Below are positions 1-12,264 of a DNA stretch of 64,000 nucleotides, piece after piece. This DNA comes from Volutella citrinella (lineage: Eukaryota > Ascomycota > Sordariomycetes > Hypocreales > Nectriaceae), in NCBI GenBank assembly GCA_034401135.1, contig JAWZSP010000006.1, forward strand, positions 2,790,001-2,854,000. The letters are read 5' to 3'. The notes beneath the pieces were generated by a model, which saw nothing but the letters and a program-made list of their open reading frames with translations, ran no database searches and was not told the DNA's origin. A program made the position numbers and the translations under genes. Each line of letters opens with the position of its first letter. The stretch's first letter is position 1.

Positions 1-3000
1 AGGACTTGAATCGCCTTCCTGTGTTGATTCTCCCTCCACAGCAGTTTGGCATTCTCGATGACGGTGGCATCGTCCCCTAGTCGGGAGGCATGGAGGACAG
101 CGTTGAATGATTCTGAAAGGGAGTTCGTTTTTCGGGCCAGGCGCGCACTCGACAGCCAGAGTCCGGAAATATCCATGTCGGAAAAGGTTGGACTGTCATT
201 GTCAGCGGTCTCCTTTTACCATGAAAGATGGGGACTAACCGCGTCAACTCCATTGCCGCCCTATGTATACCCAAGATATACTGCTTGTCAATGACGTAGG
301 CACCGATGAGTTCAATCCGACGATCCAAAAGCTCCATCGTCTCTCTGTGCCTGGCTTCACTCCCAGGTTTTGTTGCGGCTATGATTTCAATGTCGGTAAG
401 GATATGACACTTGAGGAGTAGGTCGTGGCATGCTTGCAGCGACACGGTTGCTGATGTATTCATGGAAGTCGAGATCTTTTCCCTCATATCTCGTATCATG
501 CCAATAACCTCACCGGAAGAGCGGTTGTCGCGGAGGTGGCCTAGAACCGTTGCCAATGAAACATTGAAGTCTTCGACCACATTGCCATTGAACCTCTTGG
601 TAAAACTGGCCATACTATCCCACCTACCGGTAACCCAAGAGGCCTCCACGGCGAAAGGCATGAGTTTGTTGTCGTTTGCATAGTCCGACTGCATTCCGTC
701 GATGTGGTTGAGAAGCACGTCTGCTAGAGATTAGCAATAGCCCAGGGTAGTGTGCTCTCAGTTCCTTACCATGCTGGCCCGCTTGCTTGAGACAGTGGAG
801 AAGATCTACTTGAACATCTACATTGTCTGGCTTCTCAGCAAGCTGCATCTCGTACCAGCTTTGCACCGCAGTCCACCGGCCCGCCTTCTTGTGGCTTAGG
901 ATTTGCTGGTCAATATCAAGCGAGTGGAGGTGAGCCGATATTCCATCCAATCCATCTGGTTCATCGATATTGGCATATATGTCTTGAAGGCTTTGAAGAA
1001 GTCGGGTTCGGTCACCCGGTTCTCTTTTGCGCTGCTCCATCTGCTGAGCATGCTGCTCAAGGTGGAACAGGGCACGGGCGTATTCGTTACAATCGATGGC
1101 TCTCTGAGAGATCAGTTCTGCAGGGATTGTGTCCAGTGCTTCTTGGACATAGGACAATTTTGCTTTCTGAGCTTCATTGAGACGGCCAGCCGATCGCTTT
1201 GCCTGTGCCCACCTCAATCCGTAGTCGACAACTCGAAAAACAGCCTGAGAAGGTTAGATTGCAATGAAAAGCGTAGCTAGGTCCGAAAAACTCACATGGC
1301 AGAGACGTTTCATGTCTTCCTTTTCGAAAGAGGAAGCATCCTCGCGTGGGTGATGTTGCAAAATCCCAAGCAGCTCGCTCAAGACCTCGTCTCTCTGCTT
1401 TTGGCTGCTTGCATCGCCAAGAACGATGTGGATCACCAAGTAAGGCAACAAGAATTCGGCAGTGGAGAGATCCTTGACGCGAATGACCCGAGTGAGAGGG
1501 TCGAAAATGAGCTCGGCGAATTTGGTTTGGGCCTTTCGCAGAAGGTCTACAACAAAAGATCTCAACCAGTTTCCGTAGGATTTGCCAGGTCGGAAGATAG
1601 GATACTCTATCTTGACAGGCATCATTGGAGCCACAAAGTAACGAGACGCTAGAAATGGTGCCACGACCTCTCGAACGGCCTCTGGCAAGGCAATCCATTT
1701 CCTGTACACATCGTTACCGCCGTACATTCCAGTGTTTTGCATTGCGCAAGCCGCCTTGATGTCAGCTTTGTCAAGAAGCTCTTGCATCGCGAAGGAGAGA
1801 AATCCCTGAAGCTTCACGTCAGTCGCGGACAGGAACGATGGCACAAGGACCTCCTCTATCAAGAACAAGACGAAGTCGGTGGTTTCTCCCTTGTCCTCGA
1901 AGTTGTTCAGAACGACAATCGATCGCTGCTCTCTGACGGTTTCGGTTCTGTTGGAGTCGAGACAACCAATGAGACCCATAGACTCTGTACAGAGCCGGGT
2001 AATATCGGCTTGGACTCCGCTGTATCGACAGGCGCAATCCAGGAGAGATCTCATCAGAGTTGCCATGACCGTACTAGGTTGTTGGCTGATGACTGTCGTG
2101 TGCAGGACGGACTGATGCTTCTGGAGATGAGCAACCAGTTCTGTCAAAGCCTGCAGAACAACACCGGAGTTGTCGTGGATAATTCTTTGTGCAAAGACCT
2201 CGAGGGTCTCCTCCAGCGATAAAACGGGCCGCATCGAAGCCAGTTTGGATTCAATGTCATCGAGGCCAGGAATGTGGCGCAGAGAAGGCAGCTTGCTTAT
2301 ATACTTTGTGACGGCATGTTCGTAACGTTCGAAGACAAAGAAGAGCATTGTATTCGCAATTGACGCGGTGTGCTCATCGAGAGTATCCCAGTATCGGCTC
2401 ACGATGAAAAAAGTAGGCTCCAGGAGCACCTCTACATCTTCTTCCTCGAGGTGAGTGAGCATTGCAGCCCAACAAGAAAAGCAGGCGTCCCGTAGAGTCG
2501 TTTGTCCCAAGGCAGATAACAGACATGCAGACATCTGCAACAGCTGTTAGTTGATAAACCCAAAAGGAATACATGGGGGAAAAGCCTACCTGAGGCCGTG
2601 CAATTCTGGCATATTCCTTGGAGATAACAATCATCTCTTCCATGGCGCGGATGCATCGCCGCTGCTCCTGGGCAGGCGGATTGGGGTCATTAATAACATC
2701 AGTCAGCCTAGCCATTAGCCCAAGGAGCTGGGACTCGAGGAAGCGCCCGGTCAGATTCCCTTTCCTAGTTCGGGGCTCCTTGTTGGCGACCATGATCATG
2801 CTAGCGACCGTGTTGAGAGCTTTTCGAATCTATCAACCTGTTAGCTGGGATACACGGAACAAGGCACAAGCTAGCTTACTACCGATTTTCGCTTATCGTC
2901 AGCGTCGCCCGCTGCCTTGAGCAACTCCATCGCGATGAAAACAGGCTCAGATTCTAGAAGACCAACCAAGGACAAATCGTGAAAATGCGGTGTGATTTCG

Positions 3001-5696
3001 TCGAGGCGTGACTTTGCGAAGGCCGCGATATCGTCCGTATCCTGGACCAGTAGCAGCGCAAGGGTGGCGGCCAGATTCGCGCCATCCATCAAAGGGCGCC
3101 AGATGTCGGTCTCTTGTCGGGCTTCAGTGATTTTCTGGATGACGTCTTTCTGTTTATCAAGAACAAGCCACGGCAGTGCGTGGGTTTGGATGAGGAGGAG
3201 AAGTTCGTTGATAGAGATTTGGAGAAGTTCTGCAATAGCTCGACTCATTTGTGGGCGCTGAACCATGTCCTTGGTAGCCAGATAGGCCAAGTTGGGCCAG
3301 AACGGTTCAAACAACCGTCGAGGGGAAGTTTCTCGAGCCTCTGCAATGCTGAGCAGCTCGTTGAACGCGAAAGCCGAGATGATGCTGTTATTGCTTCCAA
3401 GGTATTCGAGTGATTTGATCATGACGAGATTGAGTTCGTCTTCTGACACTACTCTGCCTAGCTGGCCCCATGCCATGATGCATGTCTCCGCCAGGTCGGC
3501 TTGATTCTTATCCGATATTGATCGCAAGACTGTGATCGAGTTCTTCCTGTTCAGGCGAACCACGCTCGCATGTTTTGGTCTGTCAAGTGAGAAGGTGGCA
3601 AGTGTTCTCCCAGCAGCAATGCGGAGCTCTCTGACAGAACTGTTGAGAGACTGAAGGCACCACTGCCCTAAAGCAGATTTCTCAAGGTTCAAGGCATCTA
3701 TGTCGTTGCAATGAATGACCACTCTTTTCAAAGCTAGCATGAGTGTCACCCTGGGTCGCCTCGACTCAGCAATGAATGGTGAGCGAGCGAGCTCAGTAAA
3801 GACACCTCGGATCAGAGCCATGTATTTATTACTGGGGGCAGTGGCGGGATGGGACGTTGGCTGGTTACCATCGCACTGGGAGCATTGGAATTCCCGTGAG
3901 GTTGGAGACGGTGAACTGGAGCTTCGGCTATTTGGTTTCGAATCCACCAAACAACAAACCCTCGATAAAAGATCGATGGCGAGACATTTCCGAGAGTCAG
4001 AAACGTTTGCAAAGTTGGACCTGCGGTTCGTGAGCCGTGAGTCAATCGGCGAAACACATATACATACATTATCTCAGCCTGGAGGTTTTCCGGGTCCGGG
4101 ACCTTTGGCACTCCTAGGGTGTCATCGAATATGAATCCAATCAGGCTCACAATGCCATCTGGGTCATTCTGGGACACTTTTCGGCGCTTTGCACTAGACG
4201 GAGTAGTGCCATCCGAGCCTTCATATCGAAGAGATAATTCCCCAACTCTTTGGCGAATACGCTGATCTTGAAATGCAGAAGGATCAAGGCCCGCCGCAAG
4301 TAAGTCTGGGCGAGGGAGCATAGTAACTTGTCGAAGGGTTTCGATGGTTCGCTAGGCTGTTAGTGGTTATCTTTTCTCACAAGGAGGTGGCTTACCCAAA
4401 GATCAGAATCCTCAGGCACAATCTGGCTATGCAGGATGAGCTTGTTGACAAGTTTAGAAATCGCCAGCCGCGCAATCGACTGATCTTTCATAGCAGCTTC
4501 GGATATCGTTGCCAAAGCCACACAATAGGACTGCTGGCTCTCCTGCAAAGCCTCTGTGAGAGTCTGCGGCTCATCTAGGCCGGGTATCATCTCCTCACAT
4601 AACAGAACAAGGAGTGGAATTGCCTTTTGCTGAATGATAGCGGTCGAATAGCTATCATTTCTCGGGTGTTGTGCCATTTGCAAGGCTACCTCGATGATTC
4701 GGCCGGGGGTGCTCTTCATCACAGTATTCCATCGCTTCTGCTGGACAAGAATATCCACCAGCGAGTCCATGAGCCAAATTGCACCTTCGGAAAAGGCAGC
4801 GTTTGCACCCGAAACCCCATTCACGGATATTAAAGGATACGCTAGAATGTTTGACAAGCTCGTGATCTGGCGAATTGCTTGGCGTGTCCGTTCGATCGAG
4901 TACGTGAGTTGATTGATCTGGCAATGGTTGGGACCGAGAATATGTTCTAAAACGAGGCTCGAGGGCAATCGGATGGGGCTCAACAGGTCGGCGTGAGAGG
5001 AGAGGGGTGTAGATGTGGCTAGGGATCGGAGAACATCTACAACTGTTAGTTTCACAAGCTTCGAATGCGAAAGGATCCAATACCTGACAGGGCGCTGCGA
5101 ATGTAGAGGGCAATGGCGGGAGCCAAGTCCCACAAACTTGAAGTTGCACCAACGACAACTAAAAAGTACTGCAACAAGGATTCAATGCCCTCCATGAGAT
5201 CAATGGCCTGCGGATGGCCCAAGAGCCTAAGCAACTTTGGCAATAACCATATCCAGAGCGGCTCATGGCCTCGGAATAGGAAACAGTCGCCCTCGGGCTC
5301 ATAATTGAGAACAGCTGGCGTCTCTTTTACGGTGAACTCAAGAAAGTTTATTGCTTTCAAGCCTTCCGTCTTCACATAGGATCGGTCTAGAAATGGGTCG
5401 TCGAGATTGATGCCCTCCAGGACGACTCGAGTGTAGACATATATGAGCATGTGGTTGTGTTCAACGCGCTCCTCTGGCGATTTTAGGAGCTGGGGATCGT
5501 CCTTGACGCGCTGTATGATGGCAAAGAAGCCCTTCAGCTCGCTATTCTCATCCGATTTCGATGATTTCGTCGACGCAGAAATGTTCTCCACTAGCTGGGC
5601 AGCCAACGTTGATGGCGGCGGCCCAACATTAGGGGGAACAGCACCCGTATTCGCAGGGCCATGGGCGCTGCCCTTGCTAAGGTGATCACCGGCCAT
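1..5696 (-). CDS. uvsB: ATR/Mec1-type checkpoint PI3K-like kinase (UvsB), N-terminal part, cut by window edge
   Basis: This is the DNA-damage and replication checkpoint kinase that phosphorylates Chk1-type effectors from stalled forks. Nine exons splice in frame: 5696-5084, 5036-4396, 4351-4068, 4020-2883, 2829-2590, 2534-1296, 1244-770, 720-240 and 192-1 (running off the window), giving about 1,767 residues. The fourth exon could end at 2880 instead. The start at 5696 (MAGDHLSK) is preferred to an in-frame ATG at 5807. What is visible is helical-repeat sequence: a small CSQC motif, then the segment beginning ALIRGVFTELARSPF in exon 4, which I take as the region of the UME domain. The FAT-like part lies in exons 7-9, including WLSSARLARK and NAKLLWRENQ at the edge. 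The kinase and FATC domains should lie left of the window. Only 277 bp separate its start from the upstream Hsp70-like gene. Family assignment is by recognition of ATR-like segments and is fairly sure; the exact domain borders are not. Confidence 0.88.
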
Positions 5697-5973
5697 GGCG
5701 CATCCGCATCGTGTGTTGTGTTTGGCCTGGAGCAGGGGGAGAGCTGCCTGGCGGTGATGGTTGGAGCCAGGGCGCGACGACCATGGTGGGGTCAAACGCG
5801 AAGTCACGTGATAGAAACGACCACTTACAGCTTCATGCCTGCCCGACTACGAACTGCAACTACGACCTCCAAGCATACGCCATAATCACGGACAAACCAA
5901 TGTGTCACAAGGCCAACTAACTGAGACTGTAAAATCTCATAAAAATACTTGGAATCCGGTTTATACATCAGAA

Positions 5974-7951
5974 TTACTTATCGTACCTTACAGTCATCAT
6001 ATCATGTGTCACCCCTATCAGTTGTCAGAGCGGTTACAACTGTTCGCACACTACATCACTTACCTCCGAGTTTGATGGTGTACGTGATGTTCGCCGAACC
6101 ATATCTGGCCTCAATCACACCTGTCACGCAGAAATACCGATGCCAGCCCATCCTTCTGATTTTTGCGTTCTTGGTGATGGATTTGGGCATCTTGCTCGTG
6201 TCCAGGGAGAGAGTCCCAACGTGACGAGTCGACGAGGTCAAGTGGACCGGCGCCTTCGGGTCGTCGTTGCTGTATATTTCGATCTCGGTTTGTGGTGCTC
6301 GACCGAGCATTGTCAACGGGATGTCACATTGGTACTCGATTGTGGATGGTTTTCCTTCTGGATATGACTCGCCCTGATTCGATCAGCTTCCGTCCTGCGA
6401 TTGCTCACGGCAATACATACCTTCCGGATGAACCAACACATCTCAGTGACGACCGATTCCTGCTCCTTTTCTGACCAGAACCTTTTTACGTCAATAAGGC
6501 CACTCGCATCTTTCTCGAACTGTAACTTACACTTCCCTGGGGTTGTGTTTCATCATATCGTATTTAGCCAAGAGGCACGTTCCGTACGATTTTCTTGCCA
6601 CTCGAGAAGCAATCTCAATCTGAGTCAGCGAAGGACGGTAGCGACCAAGGCCGTGCAAGACGGCCCCCTTGACCACAGCGGTCCATCCGCTCTCCGGTTG
6701 AAGGACTTCGACGCCTTCCGGAATTGCATCGCGAAGTCGCGACTTGAGGTAACGGCTTTGACCAAACCCTCCCACAAGAACCACGGCAACTACGCCTTTG
6801 CCCGCCATGGAAATCTGCTCCTCTACCAAACAGACAATGTCCTTCATGATGGGCTCAAAGATCTTTGCCTTCATGTCTGCCTGTGGCATGGTGTAGCGGT
6901 TTCGCTTGAGGCCTAGCTTGGGCTCGACTTTGATCGTGAGGGGCTCGCCCTTTAGCGAGAAGGATTTTTTGAACTTGCGAGGTCAGCACCAGGATGCGTG
7001 GGGATGGAAAGCTACTTTACCAGTTCGAAGTCGTTCATGGCACCGACAAGCCTCACGTCTGTCCAGTACTTCTCACCGTGTGTCTGTTTCAGATGTCTTC
7101 GAAACCGCATGTTCAGCATGGAAGAGCCGCACCTCCCTCCGGTACCTTCGGTGACCTCTTTTATTTCCAGGCTGCCAGTCTGCACCACCTCATAGGATAT
7201 GAGATCGACGGTGCCTCCACCGGCATCGCACACGACGAATTTTCGACCCAGTTGCAAGGTTGAGGGGCTAAGATTCTTCAATGTGTACAAGGCGGCAGCT
7301 TCCTGCAAGCTGCTTAGTCTTGTGTCGCGAGTAATATGGATGAGTTCCACTCACAGGTTCGGAAATGAGCTGGATGCGTCGATTGCCGCAGAATCCTGCC
7401 CTCGCCGCTGCTCTTTCTGTTGCCTGCTTTGCCGCATGCGACCAAATGGCCGGAACTGTGACATTGAAGTCCATCGGTGTGGAGCGGATTACGCTCGGAG
7501 AGATGTGCCTCTCTAGGACACTAATGAAGTGGGAGTAAAGACAAGATAGGTAAATCTTGGTCAACTCTTCAGCTGACTCGCCATCAGGGTTTGTCGCTGT
7601 TGGATCGTCTAGTTTCCTGTGCCCATGTTAGTGTCAACCTTCTCAAGCGCCCTGAGAGCCACGATTGAGCTGACAGTTTAAAGAGCTTGCTTCTCCTTGC
7701 CGTTTCAGGAATCTGGAAACCCCACTGCCATCCTGAAGCCACCTTCCGAAGCTCGGTTGGGACCTTCTGGCTGCTTTTAGGAGAGCCAGTGCTTGGCCAA
7801 CTCGAGATTACATTCTGGACATCTGGCTAATGGATTTCAGCACCATGTCCGCCAGAGAAGCACACCTACTTACACGCGATGTTTCGGCCCAAGCCACGGC
7901 TGAGTAGGTGGTGCCGAAATCGATAGACACGATGATCCTACGGTCGCCCAT
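5974..7951 (-). CDS. Hsp70-like actin-fold ATPase
   Basis: Eight exons join in frame to 542 residues: 7951-7874, 7826-7675, 7616-7355, 7302-7021, 6973-6531, 6481-6421, 6373-6064 and 6014-5974. The three nucleotide-binding signatures of the Hsp70/actin fold are present: phosphate-1 DFGTTYSAVAW at residues 11-21, phosphate-2 VVCDAGGGTVDL in exon 4 and the adenosine motif VVLVGGFGQSRYL in exon 5. The protein should therefore bind ATP. It stops about 140 residues after the ATPase region and lacks a recognisable canonical Hsp70 substrate-binding domain and EEVD tail. This places it with the divergent Hsp12A-like proteins that are expanded in filamentous fungi, whose clients are mostly unknown. It lies divergently next to a coiled-coil gene (start 8725). 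One donor is GTCAGC (7674), which is unusual, but the frame only continues with it. Confidence 0.85.
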
Positions 7952-8724
7952 GGCCGCAGTTCAATCCGCAATAAGTCGTGTGCCGTGGCGCTGGCCTAAG
8001 GGTGGGCTCTATCGGCTGCAGGCTGCTCTCGAGGCCTGGTCCTTAGAAAAATGGACGGATGATTTGGGCTGAGAGGCACAGACAACCAAGGTCAAGACAC
8101 ACAGAGAATCTTAGCGCACGTGTTGTTGAATAACCGGTCAACAGAGATATAGTGTCAGAAGCAACAAGTCCAAGTAAAAAATCCGGGTGACAACTTCGGG
8201 TCGAAAGGCTTCATGGCCCGACGTCAGCGATGACACCAACCAGCTCACCACCCAAAGACCCGCCTCGATTCTGGCAGAGTGGCAGCCCCAGGTGCATTCG
8301 CGCCTCCCTGCTGCCCTGCAGACGCCCTCGCCACTGGAATCCGCTAAATCTCTTGTTGTGGACCCGGCTGGTGACGAGGTCTGATTAAAACCATGGCCGG
8401 AGCGCATTGGGCCAGGGAAGGGCGCCCAAAATGCACGCTGAGGCCAACCAAATGATGGGGCTGCAGGTTGGGCCTCAGTCAGGCGGACACGACAGCACTG
8501 CACCGGACCACCTCGACCGCCTGGTCCGCTGTGCCGCTACCCATCCGAATGGCTAGTAATAATAACACAGCTGTGTCAGGAAGCACATGCATTGGGTGGA
8601 TCAACATTGCATCTGGAACGACTGTGAAAAGGACATGAGGTGCACACCGACCCAAACATGACTCGGCCCATTCCCGAAGGACCAACGAGAACACAACAAC
8701 ACAACGAAACCTGGAATTAAGAAA
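7952..8724. promoter_or_regulatory. Shared divergent upstream region of Hsp70-like and coiled-coil genes
   Basis: These 773 bp separate the start codons of two genes transcribed away from each other. No gene or RNA is seen inside. The stretch just before 8725 is A-rich with repeated ACA/CAAC triplets, as is common in fungal leaders. A minus-strand reading frame at 8138-8503 has no recognisable content. Co-regulation of the two genes is only an inference from geometry. Confidence 0.5.
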
Positions 8725-10133
8725 ATGGCAGACGACAATGACAAGAGTGAACCCAAGCCGTCGGAGGAGTCCCAACTGGACGAAATGACGTCCGAAAAGG
8801 CGGCGTTGGAGAACAGACTAGCGGACGAGAGGGGTCTTCGGCGATTCACAGAAAACGTATTGGACTCACGACAGCAAGAGCTACAGTCGCGTGAAAGCGA
8901 AAAGGCCAAGCTGTCATTTCGGATGGAGAGTCTCAAGAAAGAGCTCGCCAACACTCAACGGAAGCTGGCTGAAGCCCGAGCGCAGGAGAAGGTCAGGGCC
9001 AAGCAACTACAGGATGCCCATGATCAGATTTTCCGCCTACAGCCTCGACGGAGTGACGTTACAGACTCGGAAGCCCGGGATGGCTATAGGAACTTGTGCA
9101 GCGGCGTGCAGAGATGGGTAGAAAATCGACTGAAGCAAGTGCTCGATGAATTGGATGGAGGACGGTTGAGCGCTCGCCCGGCTCCGCCCTGCGCTGTGCG
9201 AATCGCTGGGCTGATGCGAGAACCGGCAAGACGATGCCTCACAGTCAGCCAGTCTGACGAGCACCATGTCATGGCTGTGGTGATGAACTATCTCTGGCTT
9301 GTCCTGTTTGGAAAGTCCTTTTACTGTCCGCTGGACAATAGCGGGAGCGACAGCACCTCGATATGGGTCGACCAACTCGAAAACATCATGTCCCGCCTCC
9401 CAAGAGGTACCCCGTCTGTACCGAGTATCCTTTCTGATCGTCAACTAACAGGCTTCTCAGACGTCGTCCAGTGTCGTGAGTGGAGAAGCGAAACCCTCCT
9501 CGCGTTGACCAACCAGCCCGGTTTCAAGGCGTGGAGAGCCAAGCACCTGAACCTGATTACGGATGACCTCACATCGCTCCTGTCCGTTTTTGCTCTCAAG
9601 GGCTCGCCTGCAGAGTTCCAGGCGTCTATTCGCCGAAACATTATCGAGCCCGCTGCAGATTTGGCCCACCAGCTCCAGCTGTCCCCAAGCACCTTTTCAC
9701 TCAAGTGGCCAGCCAAGGCCGCACCGTCGAGGCTTGAGGTGTATGAGTGCATCAACTTGGCGAACGGGATGATGCTTGATCTCAGCGGCACAACGCCTTC
9801 CTCACCAAAGCGACGCAACGTCTCATATCTCTTTGACGTTGCACCGGGCCTCTTTGTGGAGAGAATCGAGGGGGGCAGTCGGACGGGCCTGAAGACGGTT
9901 GTCAGGCCGACGGTGCTTGTGTACGGCGACGACGCCGCGACACCCCAGGGACCGACCGTGGCGAAATGGCTCTGGGACTCGGCGGGCAGCCGACAGGTGC
10001 CCGGGAGGAACCAGAACGCGAGGGTTTCTGGGCCAAGACGTAAGCCTGAACCTCCAAACCACCGACCCAAGCTCTAAACCTGTATCTAGGCACAAACGCA
10101 TCCGTAGCATCAACAGTCGGGAGGCAGCGGTGA
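8725..10133 (+). CDS. Coiled-coil protein of unknown function
   Basis: I do not recognise a family. The sequence reads openly from 8725 to 10077 (450 aa), but splice signals suggest three exons: 8725-9406, 9461-10039 and 10090-10133, encoding 434 residues. The first intron (54 nt) is a multiple of three without a stop and has CTAAC 11 nt before its acceptor. The second (50 nt, GTAAGC donor) replaces the last few codons. Residues about 15-110 are charged, rich in Glu, Lys, Arg and Gln, and look like a long coiled coil. The rest is a globular-looking region ending in a conserved-looking RPTVLVYGDD and VAKWLWDS stretch. No signal peptide or membrane segment is seen. It is divergent from the Hsp70-like ATPase gene, so a client or co-factor relation is possible but unproven. 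Confidence 0.65.
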
Positions 10134-10304
10134 CGGGTGCGGAGGTACGGCGTCACCGATCCGCGGCCTTGGAGTTCACGTCAGCGATTCGGTAGGCAGC
10201 AGGGAGAGGATGTATATATCCGGGTTGGTATGACCACGCACGGCACGACAGCTGGACGAGAATCGAGAGCCCCATACAAATCAAAGCGTTGAAAGCATTC
10301 TATT

Positions 10305-11324
10305 TTACATACAACCTAGTCGAGCAATAATTTGGCCGCTATTATCGACAATGATCAACGGATTGCTCGCTTGTCGACGCGGAGGCCGAGGCGGAAGTGG
10401 CGGCGGCGGCGGGCCAACATCTGAAGACGCCCTTTGTCGGTTGTGAATGACTGGCTGCAGATGGGTTCGCTGAGGCCTTTGGGCTGCCTGGGATTCAAAT
10501 CTGGGAGCAGCTTGTGTCCTCCTAGCAGGCGAGGGCTCTCCGGGCCTTTCCAGGGCACCGCGCTTGACGCCCCGGGCTGGGGCTTGCGGTCCGGCTGGCG
10601 GCGCCGGGCTGCGATTCCTCGCTGCAGGTTCCGTGGCCTTTGCTGGTGATGTTTTGCGCTGGTTACCTTGCTGCTTCTTCGGGGCCGGCACGAAGGGCCG
10701 GACGCAGTTGCTGATGTAGTCCTGGCCCATGCCAAGGGCCTTTGCGTCGACGAGCCCCATGTTGATGCGGTGCACGTACTCGTCCTTGGGCTTGCTGTCG
10801 ACAATGAAGTTGCGGCTCACGTAGACGAGGACGTTTTGCTGCCATTGCTTCGGTTGCTGGACAGCCAGCTGCCCATCTTCCTTAGCCTGGCGGCATACCT
10901 TGGCCGGGCCGCCCTTGTCGACGATCCAGCTCGTCGGTCTGCGATACAACGGTGCCAGGGCGGGCGAGACGAGGACGGGCATGTAGTGCTTTGCGTAGGC
11001 GTTCTTGGAGACGCCCTCATTGATGTCGAGCCGGGCCTCGTCCTGCTCGTCAATCTCATACACCAGACCGTCGACCCAGTGGCCCTCGGCCTCGATGACA
11101 TTTGCGTACCCACGCTCGTTGATCTGCCAGCGGTGGTGGTATAGCCGCGCGCAACCGATGTACTTGCTCCCGGGACACCGGCGCTTCATCTGTCGGAGGT
11201 GGAGGTTGCTCCCGTATGCGAAGTAGTACTTGCACTTGGACGGCGGCCGGGAGTCTCCGGCCGATGGCCCGGCGACCTGCTGGGCCATGTCGCGGAGCAC
11301 GCGGAGGTAGGATGCCCCGGACAT
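10305..11324 (-). CDS. Gamma-glutamylcyclotransferase-like protein with Pro/Arg-rich tail
   Basis: This single-exon gene encodes 339 residues. The GGCT fold shows YFAYGSNL (YGSN at residues 37-40), the loop that binds the gamma-glutamyl carboxylate, and LDINEGV with Glu103 in the place of the catalytic Glu of human GGCT (LDEQEGV). Enzymes of this fold release 5-oxoproline from gamma-glutamyl amines or peptides. The domain ends near residue 210. The remaining roughly 130 residues are low-complexity, rich in Pro, Arg, Gln and Ala, with a proline run near the C-terminus, and are probably disordered. The start at 11324 (MSGASYL) is chosen because the open frame upstream to 11507 is composition-poor and starts far from the domain; Met13 is another candidate. 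The gene ends 171 bp from the converging coiled-coil gene and is divergent from an amidoligase. The substrate is unknown. Confidence 0.82.
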   Translation of the reverse strand: MSGASYLRVLRDMAQQVAGPSAGDSRPPSKCKYYFAYGSNLHLRQMKRRCPGSKYIGCARLYHHRWQINERGYANVIEAEGHWVDGLVYEIDEQDEARLDINEGVSKNAYAKHYMPVLVSPALAPLYRRPTSWIVDKGGPAKVCRQAKEDGQLAVQQPKQWQQNVLVYVSRNFIVDSKPKDEYVHRINMGLVDAKALGMGQDYISNCVRPFVPAPKKQQGNQRKTSPAKATEPAARNRSPAPPAGPQAPARGVKRGALERPGEPSPARRTQAAPRFESQAAQRPQRTHLQPVIHNRQRASSDVGPPPPPLPPRPPRRQASNPLIIVDNSGQIIARLGCM

Positions 11325-12264
11325 CCGATAGGTAGGATAGGGGAAAGGGGGTGAAGCGGCAGACCAGCACCAGAAGACTGGCAAATAGTGGGCGAGTGTG
11401 TAAGTCAGGAAGCGGGGACGGTTGTTGTTTGTTGCTGATGGATTTAGCGTCGAGGTCTGAATAACGGGAACGAGGTTTGAGTGGAAGAAAGCACCGTCGG
11501 CTGGCACGAGGCGGGCTAAGACGACGTCTTCTCTGTCGTCGAGGCCTCACAGCGTCATAGTCACCGCGTAACGTCTCGCCCCGTTGTCTGCAGCATCCTT
11601 CATCAAGGTGAGGCGTCGACAGAATGGAGCCGGCCTTGCATACATTGGGCAGCAAAGAAAGGCGTGTCCCCGTCAAAGCGGCGCCCCCGGAGCCAATTGC
11701 CGCCCACCACGTCCGGGCCAGGCACCCATCGAGGCCGCTAGCGGGCCTTCTCCAGGTCCCGGGGCAGGCAGCGAGGCCACCCGGTGGCGCTTGGCCCCTT
11801 GGGAGCCAGTGGAGCGTACCTGGAGACGCTGGAGGTCCAGTCCATCGGGCATCGGGCTCCACCGACCGGGGCACCCTCCCGGAGCGGGACCCACTGGCTG
11901 CAGGAGGGCAGACCGCACATTCAGCACCACGAGGCTGGATACGTGAAAAATGGCTCGACGGGCCTTGGTGGCAGAGCTGGGCGGCGGTGTCTGATTTGCT
12001 TCTCTGTGTTGTGAGTGAGACACCGTCAGATGCAGGCCAGGTCACGCGCTCCTCGTGCTCCGACAACGCCGTCGAATCCTGTGTGGACGAGGCGACCACG
12101 GCAATGTGATGAGTCTGTTTGCTTATATCCTGTGCGACGAAAGGCCGTTTTGTAAAGAAGTGCATATGATCCAACAGCCGGTGCACTCCCTCTTCAAAGA
12201 ACTGTGAACTTGGATTCAGTCTCTCGCCGGTTGTTGTTGTCGAGCCAGTCCCCCTCCCCCAGCC
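11325..12264. promoter_or_regulatory. Divergent upstream region between cyclotransferase-like and amidoligase genes
   Basis: The 940 bp between the two start codons are GC-rich in the middle and contain long chance reading frames on both strands but no recognisable protein. Both promoters must lie here or nearby. I see no clear tandem repeat or palindrome that would mark a shared regulator site. Confidence 0.5.

Noticed and set aside
11056..12186. 376-codon minus-strand frame between and over the cyclotransferase-like gene
   Set aside because: It overlaps the GGCT-fold coding sequence in another frame and is mostly Arg/Pro/Ala low-complexity sequence; no domain.
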